The notes under the pieces: model-generated | What the model saw: the letters and a program-made list of their open reading frames with translations, nothing else | The model's database searches: none | What the model was told of the DNA's origin: nothing | In this document: positions 44,590 to 57,659 of the stretch, piece by piece | Numbering within the stretch: the first letter of the stretch is position 1 | Layout of the letters: every line of letters starts with the position of its first letter | Source of the DNA: Prinia subflava | Lineage: Eukaryota; Chordata; Aves; Passeriformes; Cisticolidae | Direction of reading: 5' to 3' | DNA: 64,000 nucleotides | Assembly: GCF_021018805.1 (NCBI RefSeq) | Contig: NC_086283.1 | Location: 11,731,162 to 11,795,161 of the forward strand | Program-made: the position numbers and the translations under genes

Positions 44590-47500
44590 AAAAAAATGAA
44601 GATGTCAACAGCTCAAATGAAACGTGATTGTCACCCTCTAGAAAGCCCCCTGTTATCCATCTTGAGTAGGTCTTTGCTGAGGAGGTTCTACCCATCTGTG
44701 AAGTGCAAAGCCCACAACATAACTAATTCCTGCCCTGAAGGAAAGCCCACATCTCTGGAAGCCTTGTTGTCCTGATGGGCATGTCCCACACAGAGCCGCA
44801 CCAGACTTCCCCCGAGTATGGAGTTCCAGCCCTGCACATCCGGGGATGCAGAGGTGTGAAACGGCAGCACTGCCACAGTGGCCAGCACAGCCCAGCACAT
44901 AAGGAAACAGAGAGAGCCCTCACCCCTCTGGTTAAAAAAAAAAACTCCAGGGGCTATAAAAATGTAAGGAGGGAAGGGAGAGGGGGAGTAAAAGCAATCT
45001 CTGAGCAGGAAAACAGGATAAATTCATTGAATAAATTATTTACTGGAATTATTCACTTAGCTTCAATTACAATGTATCCATTCTATCCACCATCTACATC
45101 AAATTATAATAAATTATTCTATTATAACTTGGCTTCATGCCTGCTGATTTGCAATAGCTTATTTTTTCAGAAAATAATGGTCTGATGCTGTTCAAACTTC
45201 CACAGCATTTACAGGCGCACACCTGGACACACCCAAAAGACAATTTCTTTTTGAGAATCTCACTCCTTCTGTAAATTAAAGAAAGGGGACTGAACATATT
45301 ATATTTAGATTGCCAGCAGATATTTTGACAACATTAAAAAGACCCAAAATATTAAAACAATATAAAACAAAAATATCCTGTGCTTTCTTGACGAGTTTGG
45401 CATATGTCCTGTACTGGATACTTTAATGCAATTCTGAGAATATATAAGCACTCTCCATCCTTCTGCCATCAGGTCTCTTTACACAGCAGATGTTTTAGGA
45501 CTCTTCTGAATCTAAAATATCTTGTTCTGCCTTATCAGGCCACCTCTGAAATTCAAAAGGAGTTGTACTTTAAAATTACAATAGGATGCAGAAAAGGGGA
45601 AAAAAACAGATGAAGGTTGCTTTTTTTTTGTGTAACATATTAAAATAAGTTTGGTTTCCACAGGCACAGAGAATAACTATTTTTTTGGGATCCAAACCTG
45701 TACTGGGATAAAATAAGCACAGGTCAAGCTAAAAAGTCTAGTCATACTGAAAGAACAGCAGGAGAAATGTGCAGTTAAATCAAGGGTTTGCAAACATGAG
45801 AATACTGCTCACCCTCCCATACTATAGAGTCTCTGTGCATATAAGCTGATCAGACAGACACTGACATTTTAATTCTATATACACTGTAATTTTTACAACA
45901 TCCTTGATTGCATCACAGGCTATTTCATCATATTATTGATGAAAGCAGAAATAAATAAAGAAAAAGATGAGCAAACCCCTGAACTTTTACAAATTTTTCC
46001 AGTAGTTCATGAAACAATACTACAAAGCAAGAGATAACCAAGGCCTTATAGGTCTCTCGTACCAGGGGCAGCTGCTGGAGTAGCAAGATGAAGCTAGATT
46101 CTACCCATCTGAGCAATCTGAAGGCAAAGTTAAACCAGGGGGGTGAAAGGGTGGTCATGCTCTGAATGGGATAGATTGGTTCTGTCCCTAGCAAAAAACA
46201 TGAAGGAAAATGTAAAAGATAGCAGCACAGAGGAATTCCACCACAAATTCATATGCACATCTCAAGAACCTGAAATTACCTGGGATGTAGCTGCCTCAGG
46301 TTTCACCTTTTCAAATATGCATCTCAGAAAAAACGCCTGACATCACACCAGTAAGATGAAAGCAACAATTACTTTCTCTGTCACTCCTTATAGGAAAAGT
46401 GTGGTGTTTTATTTTGCTAGTATCAACTTGTTCTACTATGCTAGTTCTTTTGTAATACTAAAAACACACTAAGCTCTTCACTACAATGAAAACTACCGTT
46501 TCATTGCTGTGTCTACTACCATTAAAGGGTAAGTATATGCTTCAAGACAATAATTCATTTAGCTAGTTGCCAGAGCAGGCATTATGTGAATAAGCTTGAT
46601 AGATCTCTGTTCCTAACCTATCAGAAAACAGTTTATGGAATCTAATAAATTAAAAATGAATTGTCTCCAGCAACCATATATTTCACAATAAATGTAGGCT
46701 CTTTGATCTCAACTGACTGTGCTATGTTCTAATTAATTTTTATACAGAAGTTTGCTATTGCGCCTTAAATGGATTTTATACACAAGACTAATCAGCTAGC
46801 ATTTTCAGCTGTGCCTTTGTCTTTTTACCTTCCAACCAAGTTAAAAATTCACAGAATTCTAGAATTTATGGCATAGCTTTCTACATTGAAAAGCTTATGC
46901 CTTTTCAATTTAAGGAAGGAAAGACCTATATTTTTTCTCTGCTTTCTTGACCCCAACAGGCACATAATAGAAAGAAATACATGCCAACAGCTTAAGGACT
47001 TGCCTCTAGACAGTGTGACTGTAGAAATGAACCCCTTTCTAGCTCTAAGCTGCTTTCTTACCCAGCAGCGAGTACTGGAGTTACTCAGTCACTGTGTATC
47101 CCCTCCACAATCTTCTGAGATAGGTATAGTGCCATTTGGTATTGCTGTATGGAATAGCAGAACAGCTGGCATGGAGTAGGGTTTTAGTTCTGTTCCTGCT
47201 GGGGTGCTGTAAGTGCCCATTCATGAGAGGATTTTCCTGCATCAATGACAAAGAACCTGGAAAAGGCATCCACAACTGCAATACAAAATCCCCAATTTGG
47301 GCTGGATGGTCTGTGCACAGATTATTTAATGCATCTGATGTGTAGGTTCTGGCATCAGGGAAAGAAAACAGCAGAGAGGCTGGGGCAGAAGGCAATAGCC
47401 TGAGGAGTAAAGTAAAGGAGAAACAAGGAGCTTGGCCACTCATACCATTCTGTTCACCTGCAGGACTAAAATGCAACAAAAAAATTCTAATTCCTCAGAA

Positions 47501-47964
47501 AAGACCTTTACTCCCTCGCCAAAAGTCTCTTCTGTCTTTATGAATTCATGTAGAAAGGTCCAAGGCTTTTTATGTGTTTTTGCACAGCACCATCATTGTC
47601 CTTGCTTACAAGTGTGCCTGTCTACCTGCCATTAATCTCTGAAGGGCAGTATGATGCAAACATTTAAGCTATGAAAGATGTTCTAATACATTTTATATCC
47701 ATATATATACATGCATAAACATATATGTGTGCTTTGAAAATTAAAATAAAAGCTTAAGGAAATGAAAAAAGCATCCCATAAGTTCCAAAGAATTCCCAGT
47801 GAGAAGGAGAATAGCAAATTCAGCCTCAGCATGAGGCATCACTACACAACAAAAACTTCTTGTTGCATAGCATGTGATCGAGAGACACCAGTAAAGTTGA
47901 CAGAATATCCCCTTAAAAAAAGGCCAGAAAACTGTCTCTCTAGAGTGGCTTAAATCTGTAAGGA
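44590..47964. other. Non-coding DNA
   Basis: No recognisable gene. Minus and plus frames of 97-136 codons at 44.8 and 46.9-47.5 kb lack family motifs. A plus donor-like ATTAAAGG|GTAAGTAT occurs at 46527 without a convincing exon body. Confidence 0.5.
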
Positions 47965-48032
47965 TCCTGCCTTGGGATACAGCCAGATGACCCTGAGAGA
48001 CCTCTTCCAGCATTTTTCTATGACTTCGTAAA
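47965..48032 (+). mobile_element. CR1 LINE 3' tail, diverged
   Basis: CCTTGGGATACAGCCAGATG, ACCCTGAGAGACCTCTTCCA and TTTTCTATGACTTCGTAAAA resemble the plus-strand CR1 terminus (ttggactagatgacctctgagaggtcccttccagcc...ttctatgattctgt). It is more diverged than the other copies. Confidence 0.6.
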
Positions 48033-48876
48033 AATAGTTATGGGGATTTTAGGAATTGGCATTTTTAAAACATTCTTTACCCTGTGGAGAAACTCTGTCA
48101 AAGGGCATTCTTACACTTTGATACTGTCTTCCTACAGACTGATATTACAATGAGTAAGTAAGAATATGCAGAAATTAAATTATACTTTTAGACCATGAGG
48201 TTTTTTTCTTCATGTACAGACCGTACAAGACCATTTATAGAGACTGTTCAGAAATTAAAATAAATTCCATAATACAAACAAGAAGTCAATGCAATGGTAA
48301 CCAAATGGGAGTAATGCGTCCCAGGTGGTTGGAATGGGTACAAAAACCCACATAGATGGCCATGTATGGCACAAATTGGAACCTGGAGAGGATTATAACT
48401 GGACCCTTCCAAAAGAAGGAATGGCTGTAAACTGTAAATTGTATCAATGCAAGCATCTTGGTGACTTACCATGGAGGAACGAATGATGAGGGAGAAGTGT
48501 ATCATTTACGGCTTTAATTGTAGCTGATACAATTAAATAGTGAAGATACTGAAACTCTGCCATACAAAGGAATATACCAGTATAGGGCATTGTGTGCAGA
48601 GAATTTTAACTCTTGATTAGGATGAGACCTGAGCATAATAGAAGTGGCAAGGTGGGATTTACTTTCAACTTGAGTCAAGAAACAAACAGCCACACAACTT
48701 CAAAAGTCATAGGGCAATTAAAGATAATAAAGAGAATAGGAGAAGCCTGTTATCCAGTATGAAAGCTGGTAGAGCATATACATTTCAGATTTAGTTGTAT
48801 AGTTTGGGCCACTGAAATACCTTCATTTACTTATCCATCTCTCTCCTTATTCCAAGACAGAAGACTAACATCCTGC

Positions 48877-48878
<2 letters not shown>
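48033..48878. other. Non-coding DNA
   Basis: AT-rich unique sequence; nothing recognised. Confidence 0.6.

Positions 48879-48913
<35 letters not shown>
48879..48913. repeat. Poly-A tract, 35 bp
   Basis: An uninterrupted run of A preceded by TCCTGCGC. No retrocopy body with a polyadenylation signal is visible immediately upstream. Confidence 0.95.
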
Positions 48914-48916
<3 letters not shown>

Positions 48917-51217
48917 GTAGAAAGCACATCTAACTCACAAACAAAGCTCTCCTGGATGAAAAACAAACACCTTCAAGAGGTTTTTCATTAAGAGAAAGAA
49001 TATCTACAATATGACATAAAATGGTAACAACTAGCCTAGGTGAAAGAGGCAAGAAGCATTTCTGGCATTGGGTAGTAAGGTTAATGTTTTGAAAGTATGT
49101 AGAGAGCCTTTGTCAATCCTGTTGACAGCAGAAGATACAGGGAATTTATAAGAGCCCACATCCAGGACTTTTTAGATTTGCCTTTTATAAAGGTGTCCAG
49201 CAAATTCTGTGACTGAAGGGCAGTGCACTGATTTTAGTACTCTTTCTTCGCTGCAGAAAGACCGAGAAAATGCACACCATTTTATTTGCTGCACTTCATA
49301 AAGCCATGTGGCTTGCTTGGCCCCTCGGGGATTCTGTGATAGCTGAAATCTGCTTGTTAGCACTTTTTTTAGGAGGGTGTAATTTTTTGTCAAAGGAGGA
49401 AAAGAGAGGGAAGACATTACTGCTGTATACCACAGTCCAGCTTGAAACCTTTAGAAACACTTTGAATGTATATGTCCATGTTGTACACTGATGAAATATC
49501 AATTTGTTAACAACACACCCATGTAGCTACTCTACCAAGAACAATGAACCAAAAAGTTCAACTCATAAAGTCCTATGTAAAGTGAATTTTTAAAATTATC
49601 TAGATCTATTGTCTCAAAAGAATCTGATATTATTTGCTCCTAATTAGATGACACATCACCCCGAGAAAGATTTAAAGTACCTATTATTATCAATGTTTAT
49701 TTACGGGGCGGTGGGGTGTGGTTACTGTTTTTCATTGTACTACCATTCATCTGGGTATATTTCATTTTTTGTTAATTTTTTTTGGTTGTGTTTTGCTTTT
49801 CAATGGGAACCAAAGCCTTTGTAGCATATAGTATAAATTAAATTTTAGAAGAACAACCCTGAAAGGAACAGTGAGGAAGCAATCAGAAATTTGTAAAATT
49901 ATACAGACTGTAAGAAAATAATAGGTAGTAAATCTAGGTAGTAAAAGCTAGTGGAAGCAAAAGTGACTATTTCAAGATGGTAATAGAGTGAGACCAAAAC
50001 CAGCCAATATCCTCAGATTTACCAACAATCTAAAGGCAGACAATGTAGAGGAGTTTTTTGATTAAATTAGAAAATATGAAATGTGAAACTTCTGAAAAAC
50101 AGAAGAAGAGGGGAGAAGAAGTGAATACATAAACCACAAAATATGTCAACATTGCAGCTAAGTAAAATCCATATAAGTTTGGTGCCAGTAACCCAGTCAA
50201 TACCAGTTTCTGATTGTAAACAGCCCGAAAGAGGTGGCTGGCCTTTACTGGAGGAAGAGAATATATCTAAGTAAATCCCATGTGAAAAAAAAATTAAAAA
50301 CATCTGCTTAAGACACAAATGGTTTGTTGGCTGACGTCAACAACAGGAAAGCTTCCAGTATATCAGGTCTGAGCTTGCCAGCAGGTGTTGCTGAAATTAT
50401 TCAGAACAATTAGAGGTGATATTTCCAAAAGCACAGAGATGACAGGACCAATAAATAAGGTAAGCATGATACTGTCAACAACTGAAATGTAAGTATTTCT
50501 CATAAATCCTTTGAGGACCTGTGCAACGCAGTATTTTAAAGCTAGCCACCAGGGCCTCAAATTTTATCAGTCATGCTAAACAGGAGTAATATCCTCCTCC
50601 ATGACCAATGCCAATGCCACCGAAATCCCCAGACAACCTGGTTTCTATAATACCTCCTTTCCTGTGGAGTAGACTCTCCCCTTGACAAAGAGAAATATAA
50701 ATGTGAGTGAATACACCATACAATATTTTCACATAGAATGTATTTATTCATTTTTATTAAGCATCAACTTTCACTGATGTTGACATTCATTATTATTTAG
50801 ATAAACTAACTTGATTAGTCTCATTACAATTTTTTTCTTTTCCTTTGTGGAAGATCTCCAGTATTTGTGGTTTATTTCACTGTGGCTATACTTCAGCTAG
50901 GAAGAAGGCGTAAAACAGCTCCATGTTTAGATGTTGAGCTTTTTCAATATACTATGACTATGCATACAGTATTCTCTAGCTGGGCATACAGGTTAACAGT
51001 AATTTGTAGATAAACACCAAACACGGTTTAACAAATTCAACTAATGCTAAAATCTCCCCTTTTTTGCCATTAATGAACTGCATTATGGATACCCATGATA
51101 ACCAGGATTATTTAAAGAAGGTTCTCAAAATTATGTCCACATCATGATTTGCTGTCAAGCCTGATTTAAACTAAATTCTCAATTCTTCATCATTTTAAAA
51201 GAAAACAGAAATACAGC
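48914..51217. other. Non-coding DNA
   Basis: No recognisable gene. A plus donor-like AATAAG|GTAAGCAT at 50459 stands without a convincing exon. Confidence 0.5.
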
Positions 51218-51259
51218 TTTTTTTTTTTTATTTTTTTTTTTTTAAATTTTTTTTATTTT
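51218..51259. repeat. T-rich low-complexity tract
   Basis: Runs of T interrupted by single or few A over about 42 bp. Confidence 0.9.
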
Positions 51260-51739
51260 AGCCATTTACCTAACTGCTTTGGATAAGAAAAAGTCTGTTA
51301 AACAAACCAAAGACATGATATGTCTTGCATCATTTTGGACCATTAAATTACTCCTCGTGGAAATCAACCAAGGGTTTCAGTGGCTTCTTCACACTGAGCT
51401 GCATCATGACCACTCACCCCTGATTTGCTGTCGTGCTGTTAGTTTTACAGCTGGCTTCACTGGACTCTCTGCTAAAGGCAAACCTCTCTGTCATTTACAT
51501 CATGCCCCACATTTCATGGGAAACCTGCACTGAAAAGAGATATTTTTACTTCACTCAAGGAAGAGAGCCAGGCAGATGGTTCACGGTGAATACTTATTTC
51601 AATGCTTATTTCAGTGTTATATTGTTGAGACATCTCCTAGATGTGTAGCCCAGCCTCAAGACCAAGAATCAGTCCCTCCTCCCCACCATGTTTCATAAAG
51701 TACTGACTCAGTGCAGGTGGAGTAATGACACTACAGTTC

Positions 51740-51990
51740 ATGTTTCTTTTTTATAATTAATTACCAATCATTCATATCCTTCTAGCTGAAAGTTAATTAC
51801 ATGCTCACGTCACTTACTCTGAGATTAAATGGTACCAATTCCTTGCATGCTTAGAATAAGTTACTTAGCACACTCTCAGCTTTCATCTTAAAAACATGCA
51901 CGTTGCTGTTTGCCTCGGGAAAGATGCATTAATAGAGACTTTCAAAATCTTCTCAAGATGCAAATTGCTATTTAAGTTTCAGATATGACT
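51740..51990. promoter_or_regulatory. Candidate conserved element
   Basis: TTATAATTAATTACCAATC, AAGTTAATTACATGCTCACG, GGTACCAATTCCTTGCATGC, ACATGCACGTTGC, GATGCATTAATAG and AGATGCAAATTGC (octamer ATGCAAAT) cluster within 250 bp. POU/homeodomain-type cores dominate and no frame is open. Motif density is the only evidence. Confidence 0.3.
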
Positions 51991-53099
51991 TTACTCTAAA
52001 GGGCTCTGAAAGTAGAAAAAGTAAGGATTCTGATAATTGCGAGAAATATTAAAAAATCTCCATGAGAGAAATAAGACCTGGTAGTGCAACTGTAGGATGA
52101 GAAGTGGTTTGACTGAAGGGATGCAATGAAAAATTACTATTTGTCTTACAAAGTACATTTTCTTAATCTACAAGTTTAAACCAAACAAAACAACAAAAAG
52201 TTGTTCTTCCAACACCCTGCTTTACAAACCACATCTGAAGTCATACTGCATGCTCTCTGGCTCATGTTAGAAAGCAATTACCAATTTTGTTGACAATCAA
52301 CAAACCAGAGTAAAATCCAGCTCATTTTCTCATACCACTGTAGAGCCTTTAAAAAGCCATTACCGTTTATTTTTGCTCTATGGAAAGCAGAAGTATTTTG
52401 GAAGACAGATTTTGGTTCTCTGAAGGATGACAGATTTGAACAGAGTCATTTTCTAACCATATATTCACTTTACAGACAACTCCCCTATTGCCCACCATCC
52501 TAGATAGACTTGTTGAAAATTGGGGAAATGACTATTTGAAACAGAATCATTTTCCATTCACATCAAACAGGTATGAGATTTTTTCCCTTAAAATGTTGAA
52601 GAGGGCTGCAGAAAACCTCTTTGCCTTGTGAAAGATGCACAGCTGCTCCCAGTGGCTTCAGAAATGGAATCAGCACCTGCCATTTAATACCTGTGCTACT
52701 GTAAGGAAATAAGAAACATCTTTTTTTTCTAATTGGTTTAAAATAAAGCAAAATCCCTATACCATACATGCAAGAATAACCCTTTCAAATTCCTTCTGTT
52801 ATGCTGTGAAAACATGATGTAAAAGCCACTCTCAAACCCACGGTGACCTTGTGCACATTGTGTGGAGGAGACAAGCAGCGTGAAGGAATAGAGACCAACT
52901 TCAGCTGGAATTTAAGCTGGCCTCACTCTTACTGGCACAAGAGTAACAAGATCACAAGATAGCTGAAGGCCACGGGTCTTCTAAAGCAACCAGAACTACA
53001 ACACTACACATGCATCAGACTTACAAGACCTGCACTTTTCAGCACAAGGAGGAAGGAGTTATTCTAAGTGAAAAATCATCCCAAGTGAAGGGCACAGGT

Positions 53100-53370
53100 T
53101 AGAATTTCACCTCGCACACTCACCACTGCAGGCACCAGGATCCTGAGACAGCTGAGAGGGTTGAAACCAGCTGCCCACCAACTGCACCCACCATGGACCA
53201 CTCCCACGATTGCTGGCCACAAGCAGGTGCTGGCAGAATTGGCTTCCTCCAAGCCCAGGCGGTAGCACGGCTCCAGGCACAAGCTGGGCAACCCAGCTCT
53301 GGGACAACCCAGAGCAGGCTCAGTGGCTTCCCCCAGCTACAGGCTCTCACAGCACCAAGAGAAAGAGTAT
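53100..53370 (-). other. GC-rich patch with minus-strand exon signals
   Basis: About 270 bp clearly richer in G+C than its surroundings, in which three minus frames and two plus frames all stay open for 60-76 codons. On the minus strand a consensus donor, GCAGTG|GTGAGT, lies with last exon base 53124. Acceptor candidates upstream include AACCCTCTCAG, and CTCTTTCTCTTGGTGCTGTG precedes an AG. No protein family fits any frame. A non-coding RNA exon or an old unrecognised repeat are alternatives. Confidence 0.2.
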
Positions 53371-53384
53371 TTTAGCACACACAA

Positions 53385-53485
53385 AAAATTAATTAGCAAG
53401 AGAAAGGGTTACAAGCTCCATAATTCACGGGTCCCACATTAATGATTAGCTAAGTGAAGGAGCTGCCCAGTTGGTAATTTGATTC
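53385..53485. promoter_or_regulatory. Candidate conserved element
   Basis: AAATTAATTAGCAAG, ATAATTCACGGGTCCC and CACATTAATGATTAGC give four TAAT cores in 100 bp. They lie in a patch that keeps a CpG and has no open frame. Confidence 0.28.
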
Positions 53486-54779
53486 GTTGGAAAGGGAAAG
53501 GCACTCTACGGACCTTGAAAGGTTTTAGCAGAACTGCGTGTCCCAGGTCACCCTGCTTCCCCCTGCCTTCACCAGCTCACTGTCAAGCTCAATTTGCCAG
53601 CAAGATCCTGACAATAAACACAAAGATACATTTCAAGGTTAGTAGGCAAAACTCTTAGTGGATGTCATCATGAGCCATTGTAGTGATGAAATGAAGGAGA
53701 TGCGGGGTTGGAAAGGGTTGGGGGTTTTGTTTTGGTTTGCAAATAGCACAGTTTTATTCAATTATCACTCTTCATTTATTTTACCTTCATCATTAATACT
53801 TCATATGTGTCTATGCCATTAAAAATAAGCAGAAAAACATTCCTGGGAAGTTGAGGGATATTATTTATTACTTGGAGGGAGAAATGAATGGTCTGCTAAT
53901 CTCTCTAGATACTGATATGTAATTTTCCAAGTCAAAACACTGGGACAATGGGCTTGTTAATTAAAAATCACACCTTATAGTTATGCTTTCTGAGGTGGGA
54001 TGGAATAGAGTAAATAACTACGACTCACTGGCTTACTTTAATTTGTATAGAAACCATGGTTCTACTTCAGTGCCCTGGCACATAGTGCAAAGTGTAAGTA
54101 AGGGGTATTCTGACCTGAAGTGAGAGATTTCAAACATATAGCCTGTGGGCCAAGTAACAATGTAAGCCACAAGAAAAATTAGAGTATTTTGTTCTCTGCT
54201 GCAAGAAATGCATTCTTGAGTACCAGTATGACACAGGAACTACAGGCTGAAGATTTTCAGTCTGCACTTTAGAACACAGTAGTCACCTGGTCCTTTCTCT
54301 TCATGATCACTGTCTGAAGCACTGCTATTTTGTTGAGGTCATCCATGTTAAAAGTCTGCCTTCTGTTTTCTATTTAAGATGAAAGACATCATTTTAACAA
54401 AAAAAGCACATTAAAAGCTCCTGCTCTTTTCCCAAATCCTTCTTTCTGTATAGTCAAGGAGGTTCTGTGCATTTGTAACTCCTAAAATAAGAGAATTCCA
54501 ACATAGATCGGATTTCAAAACCAGTGTGGGACCACTACTATTCAGCAGTTTTAATTATGAATCACAGAGAAGTGTTAGCAATGCCGTTATATTATTTTCA
54601 CACAAATATTAAAAACTTCAAAGAAATTGGAAGCAGCAGCAGTACACACACACAAAAAAAATTAATGGCATGAAAGCTTGAGTTTTCTTATGCTCTAAGT
54701 ACTCTTATGTCAAAGACTAAGATAAACTTGAAAGGACCGTTCACACTGCAAAGGCTATTTCTAAACCAGTATTAGCAAG

Positions 54780-54925
54780 CAACCACACATAATTCTTTGC
54801 ATTCCTGGTTCGCCTAAATGAGCACCGGTTAAGCAACTAAGTCTTGCTCAAATAAAAGTGGACTTCCTCTGTGCAGGGAAAAAGATAAAGGTCAGCGATC
54901 AAGGGACCTGGTGCCCACAAATACA
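54780..54925. promoter_or_regulatory. Candidate conserved element (weak)
   Basis: Contains ACATAATTCTTTGCATTCC (octamer/SOX-like), GGTTCGCC, GAGCACCGGTTAAG (Grainyhead-like CCGGTT) and GGTCAGCGATC. Retained CpGs and motif clustering only. Confidence 0.2.
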
Positions 54926-55786
54926 GTGTTCTGGAAATGTACGTGCTATTGAATGTGCACCTGCCCTCAGGCTTAGTAGTGTTCCCCTCGGTTGTTAAAT
55001 ATTCTCATGGTATCCATACATAACTTTGTCAATGTAACCACTTGAACCAAGGTTCTTCTCAGTGATGGGTGAAATCCAATACAAAGCAGCACTTGGTGGT
55101 GATTTGCAAACACAGATCAAACTGAAAAATCCAATACTTATTAGCTATCCAAGGACTAAGTTCTGATGCCAGTTCAGTTTTTAAAAATTCATGGCAGCAT
55201 GCCGGTAACATTACTGTACAGGGCACCTGCAGGCAGGGTTCAAAAGTCCTGATTAGGAAGGTTTTTCAGCTTAGGAAAATAATATGGCTACTCATAAATT
55301 TAAAGGTGGTAAGGAGTAGAGAATGCAATATCACTTGTGTGAGACATGGGAGCCAAAGAAGAGCTCTCTTAAAGAGGGAAAGAGCACTGACTCCCAAAAC
55401 ATAAATGGTTTCCATGGTTGCATAAACACAGTTTTGCTTTTTTTTAATTTGCTCTCAAGTTTATTAAAAAACATGAAGAGCTCCCAAAGTCATCATCAGC
55501 AAGCTACGGTACTGAAAAAATGGAAGTTGCCACTCTTGTGACACTAAAAAATATTGCAACTGAGGAAACATTGGCATAAAAAGTCAATTTATGCCGATTT
55601 TTGCATTTCTGCATGGGAACACAGATAATATCAAAAAGGACGAAACAGTGCAGAGGTTACCTAACTTGAAGATGGAAACAAATACTTTCATGTGTATTTC
55701 TAGGAAAGAGTTTTCTCCACATGATGTCTGAATTGAAAGGAATATTAAAAAACAAAGAAAAACCACCAACCAAGCAAACCAAAGGG

Positions 55787-55818
55787 AAACAAACAAACAA
55801 ACAAACAAACAAACAAAA
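55787..55818. repeat. (AAAC)n microsatellite
   Basis: About eight AAAC units, flanked by ACC/AAACC-rich sequence from 55760 to 55835. Confidence 0.95.
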
Positions 55819-56560
55819 CCACCCAAACCCAAAAATAGGTTTTACTCTTCAGTCTCTTGAAACCAAAATATTTCAAAAGGATTTTCTCAAAAATCACAGA
55901 GGGAAAAAAAGAATACCCAATACTGAACAGTAGTTCAGTATATAAATACCCAACTCTCTGAACTGTAGAATTTTCACATGGAAATTAGTATTTCTTAAGA
56001 CAGATCACAAAACACAGAATGAGTTAATAGTCCAGACATTAGAAGTGCCACTTCCAATATGGGAGATCCAGGTTGGAGTCCCCAGTTCAATAAACATCTC
56101 AGCATACATACAAAGAGACATAGACACAGGTGGAGAGGCTTGAAGTGCTCAGGGAACACAGCATGGAAATGAAGCCCCACATCCCTGACCCGAATCAGAC
56201 AAACTCATGAGATTTGACCTGAACACTTGATAACCCACACATGTGCTCTCTGTATCAGGTATTGATTGGCTTGTTGATGTAATGGCCTTTGTGATTCTGA
56301 TCCAGACTGTAACAGCATTCCCAGATCCAAGACAGCTTTCCAAAATACATTTTCTTCGAAACAGATATGTTACAAGCTAAGTTCCTATACTGGCACACAA
56401 TCATTAGGAATAATGTCAGAAATCATGCTCAGCCCTCTTCTCCACACTGATAAATCACCAAGGACTACCTATGTCATGTATAAGGACTCCAAAGGACTAC
56501 CTTCAACCAAGGCATGCACCTATTTTTATGAAGTTACCTATACATGTACATATGCATGCC

Positions 56561-56581
56561 TTTTTTTTTTTTTTTTTTTTT
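56561..56581. repeat. Poly-T tract, 21 bp
   Basis: An uninterrupted run of T after an alternating purine-pyrimidine stretch (TACATGTACATATGCATGC). Confidence 0.95.
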
Positions 56582-57050
56582 ACTATGTCATAATCTCATT
56601 CTCCCTATTAAGGCAGAGCTTTTGTGTCAACCTGGTTACTGACTTCTGATGGGACTCCCCAAACAGAACAGGAGAGACAGGAGAGCAAGATAAATAACAA
56701 GGCAGCACAACATGAAAGAAAGCATCCTGCCTTATACCATCCCTGGAAATGCATTTCCTAAAGCTGAAATTGTGCAATGAGTTTCAAGATCCAGAACGAC
56801 TTAGAAAGGGGCAGGCTGACTTTTGACATTCAAAAAACCAAAGATAAGCCGCATCCAACCCCAAACACAACATGGCTGTGAAGAAACAAAGCCATGGCCA
56901 CAAACATATTTTTATGTCTATGCTCCTGCTCCAATTACTGATGGGGGAAGGGGCACAGAAAAAAGTGTTCAGCCTACTGCCCTTTGCCATGAATCCTTCC
57001 TAGACACCTGTCTTTTAAAATCTCTGGAAGACGACTGCAGTGTCACTCAC

Positions 57051-57163
57051 CCTGGGAGTTCCTCTCATCCTGGCAGGTAACCACTGACAGCCCTCCCAGA
57101 CATGTCCACAACAGTCAAAAAGCCCCAACATCACCCCTGCAACACCCAACGCTGTTACAACTC
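57051..57163 (-). other. Candidate internal exon, hydrophobic frame
   Basis: On the minus strand an acceptor with a good pyrimidine tract (CTTCAGCATTGTGTCTGCAG) is followed by 113 bases and a consensus donor, CCCAGG|GTGAGT. The open frame reads VVTALGVAGVMLGLFDCCG, which looks like a membrane segment, then a tail with WEGCQWLPARMRGTPR. The same frame is open upstream to about 57302, so a larger exon is possible. It keeps several CpGs. No family recognised. The plus strand of the same block also has an exon-like pair (acceptor CTTCCTAG, donor GGCAG|GTAACC), which weakens the case. Confidence 0.18.
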
Positions 57164-57389
57164 CTGCAGACACAATGCTGAAGAGGCAGCGTGTGATTTT
57201 TCTCACCCCGGTCCCAGCAGTTAATTGGACTTTCCATGGATAATCCCAGCAATCAGAGAGAAAATCTCTGCCTCCAGCGTGACCCATTAGCACAGAGTTC
57301 ACTGATCAGTAGGTTAACATGCCATTAAAGCATCTCTCTGTGGGGCTTAGGAAGGGTCAAGAAAACTCCATCACAAAGAACAAAAAATA

Positions 57390-57450
57390 CCTACAGAGCT
57401 CATACGCGATTATATTAAGATCCTCGTGAATTTAGCTCAGAGGCTATTCC
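57390..57450. promoter_or_regulatory. Short CpG-retaining candidate element
   Basis: CATACGCGATTATATTAAG and CCTCGTGAATTTAGC keep CpGs in AT-rich surroundings. Short and weak. Confidence 0.18.
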
Positions 57451-57659
57451 CTTCCCTGGAGCAGCAATATCTATGGTCCTGACATTTTTTCCACATCTTC
57501 CCTTGATTATCCCTTAGATTTGCAAAACACAAAATGATATGGGCAAGCAAACAACCTGTCTCACTGTAAGGTCAGATGTACACCATGCTGCATTTGCCAC
57601 TCTGCAGTACTGTTCACGCTTGCAGTTTATGGTCCCTGGTTTTAAATGAGAGACTTTTT

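Noticed and set aside
44358..44775. Frames with Cys-Val or Gln-Thr repeats
   Set aside because: Driven by the CAGACA/CA microsatellite.
46845..46880. CACAGAATTCTAGAATTTATGG resembling a CR1 tail octamer
   Set aside because: Only the octamer-like end matches; the adjoining CR1 block is absent.
47081..47479. 132-codon minus frame
   Set aside because: No motif or domain, starts in ordinary non-coding sequence, and its length is compatible with chance.
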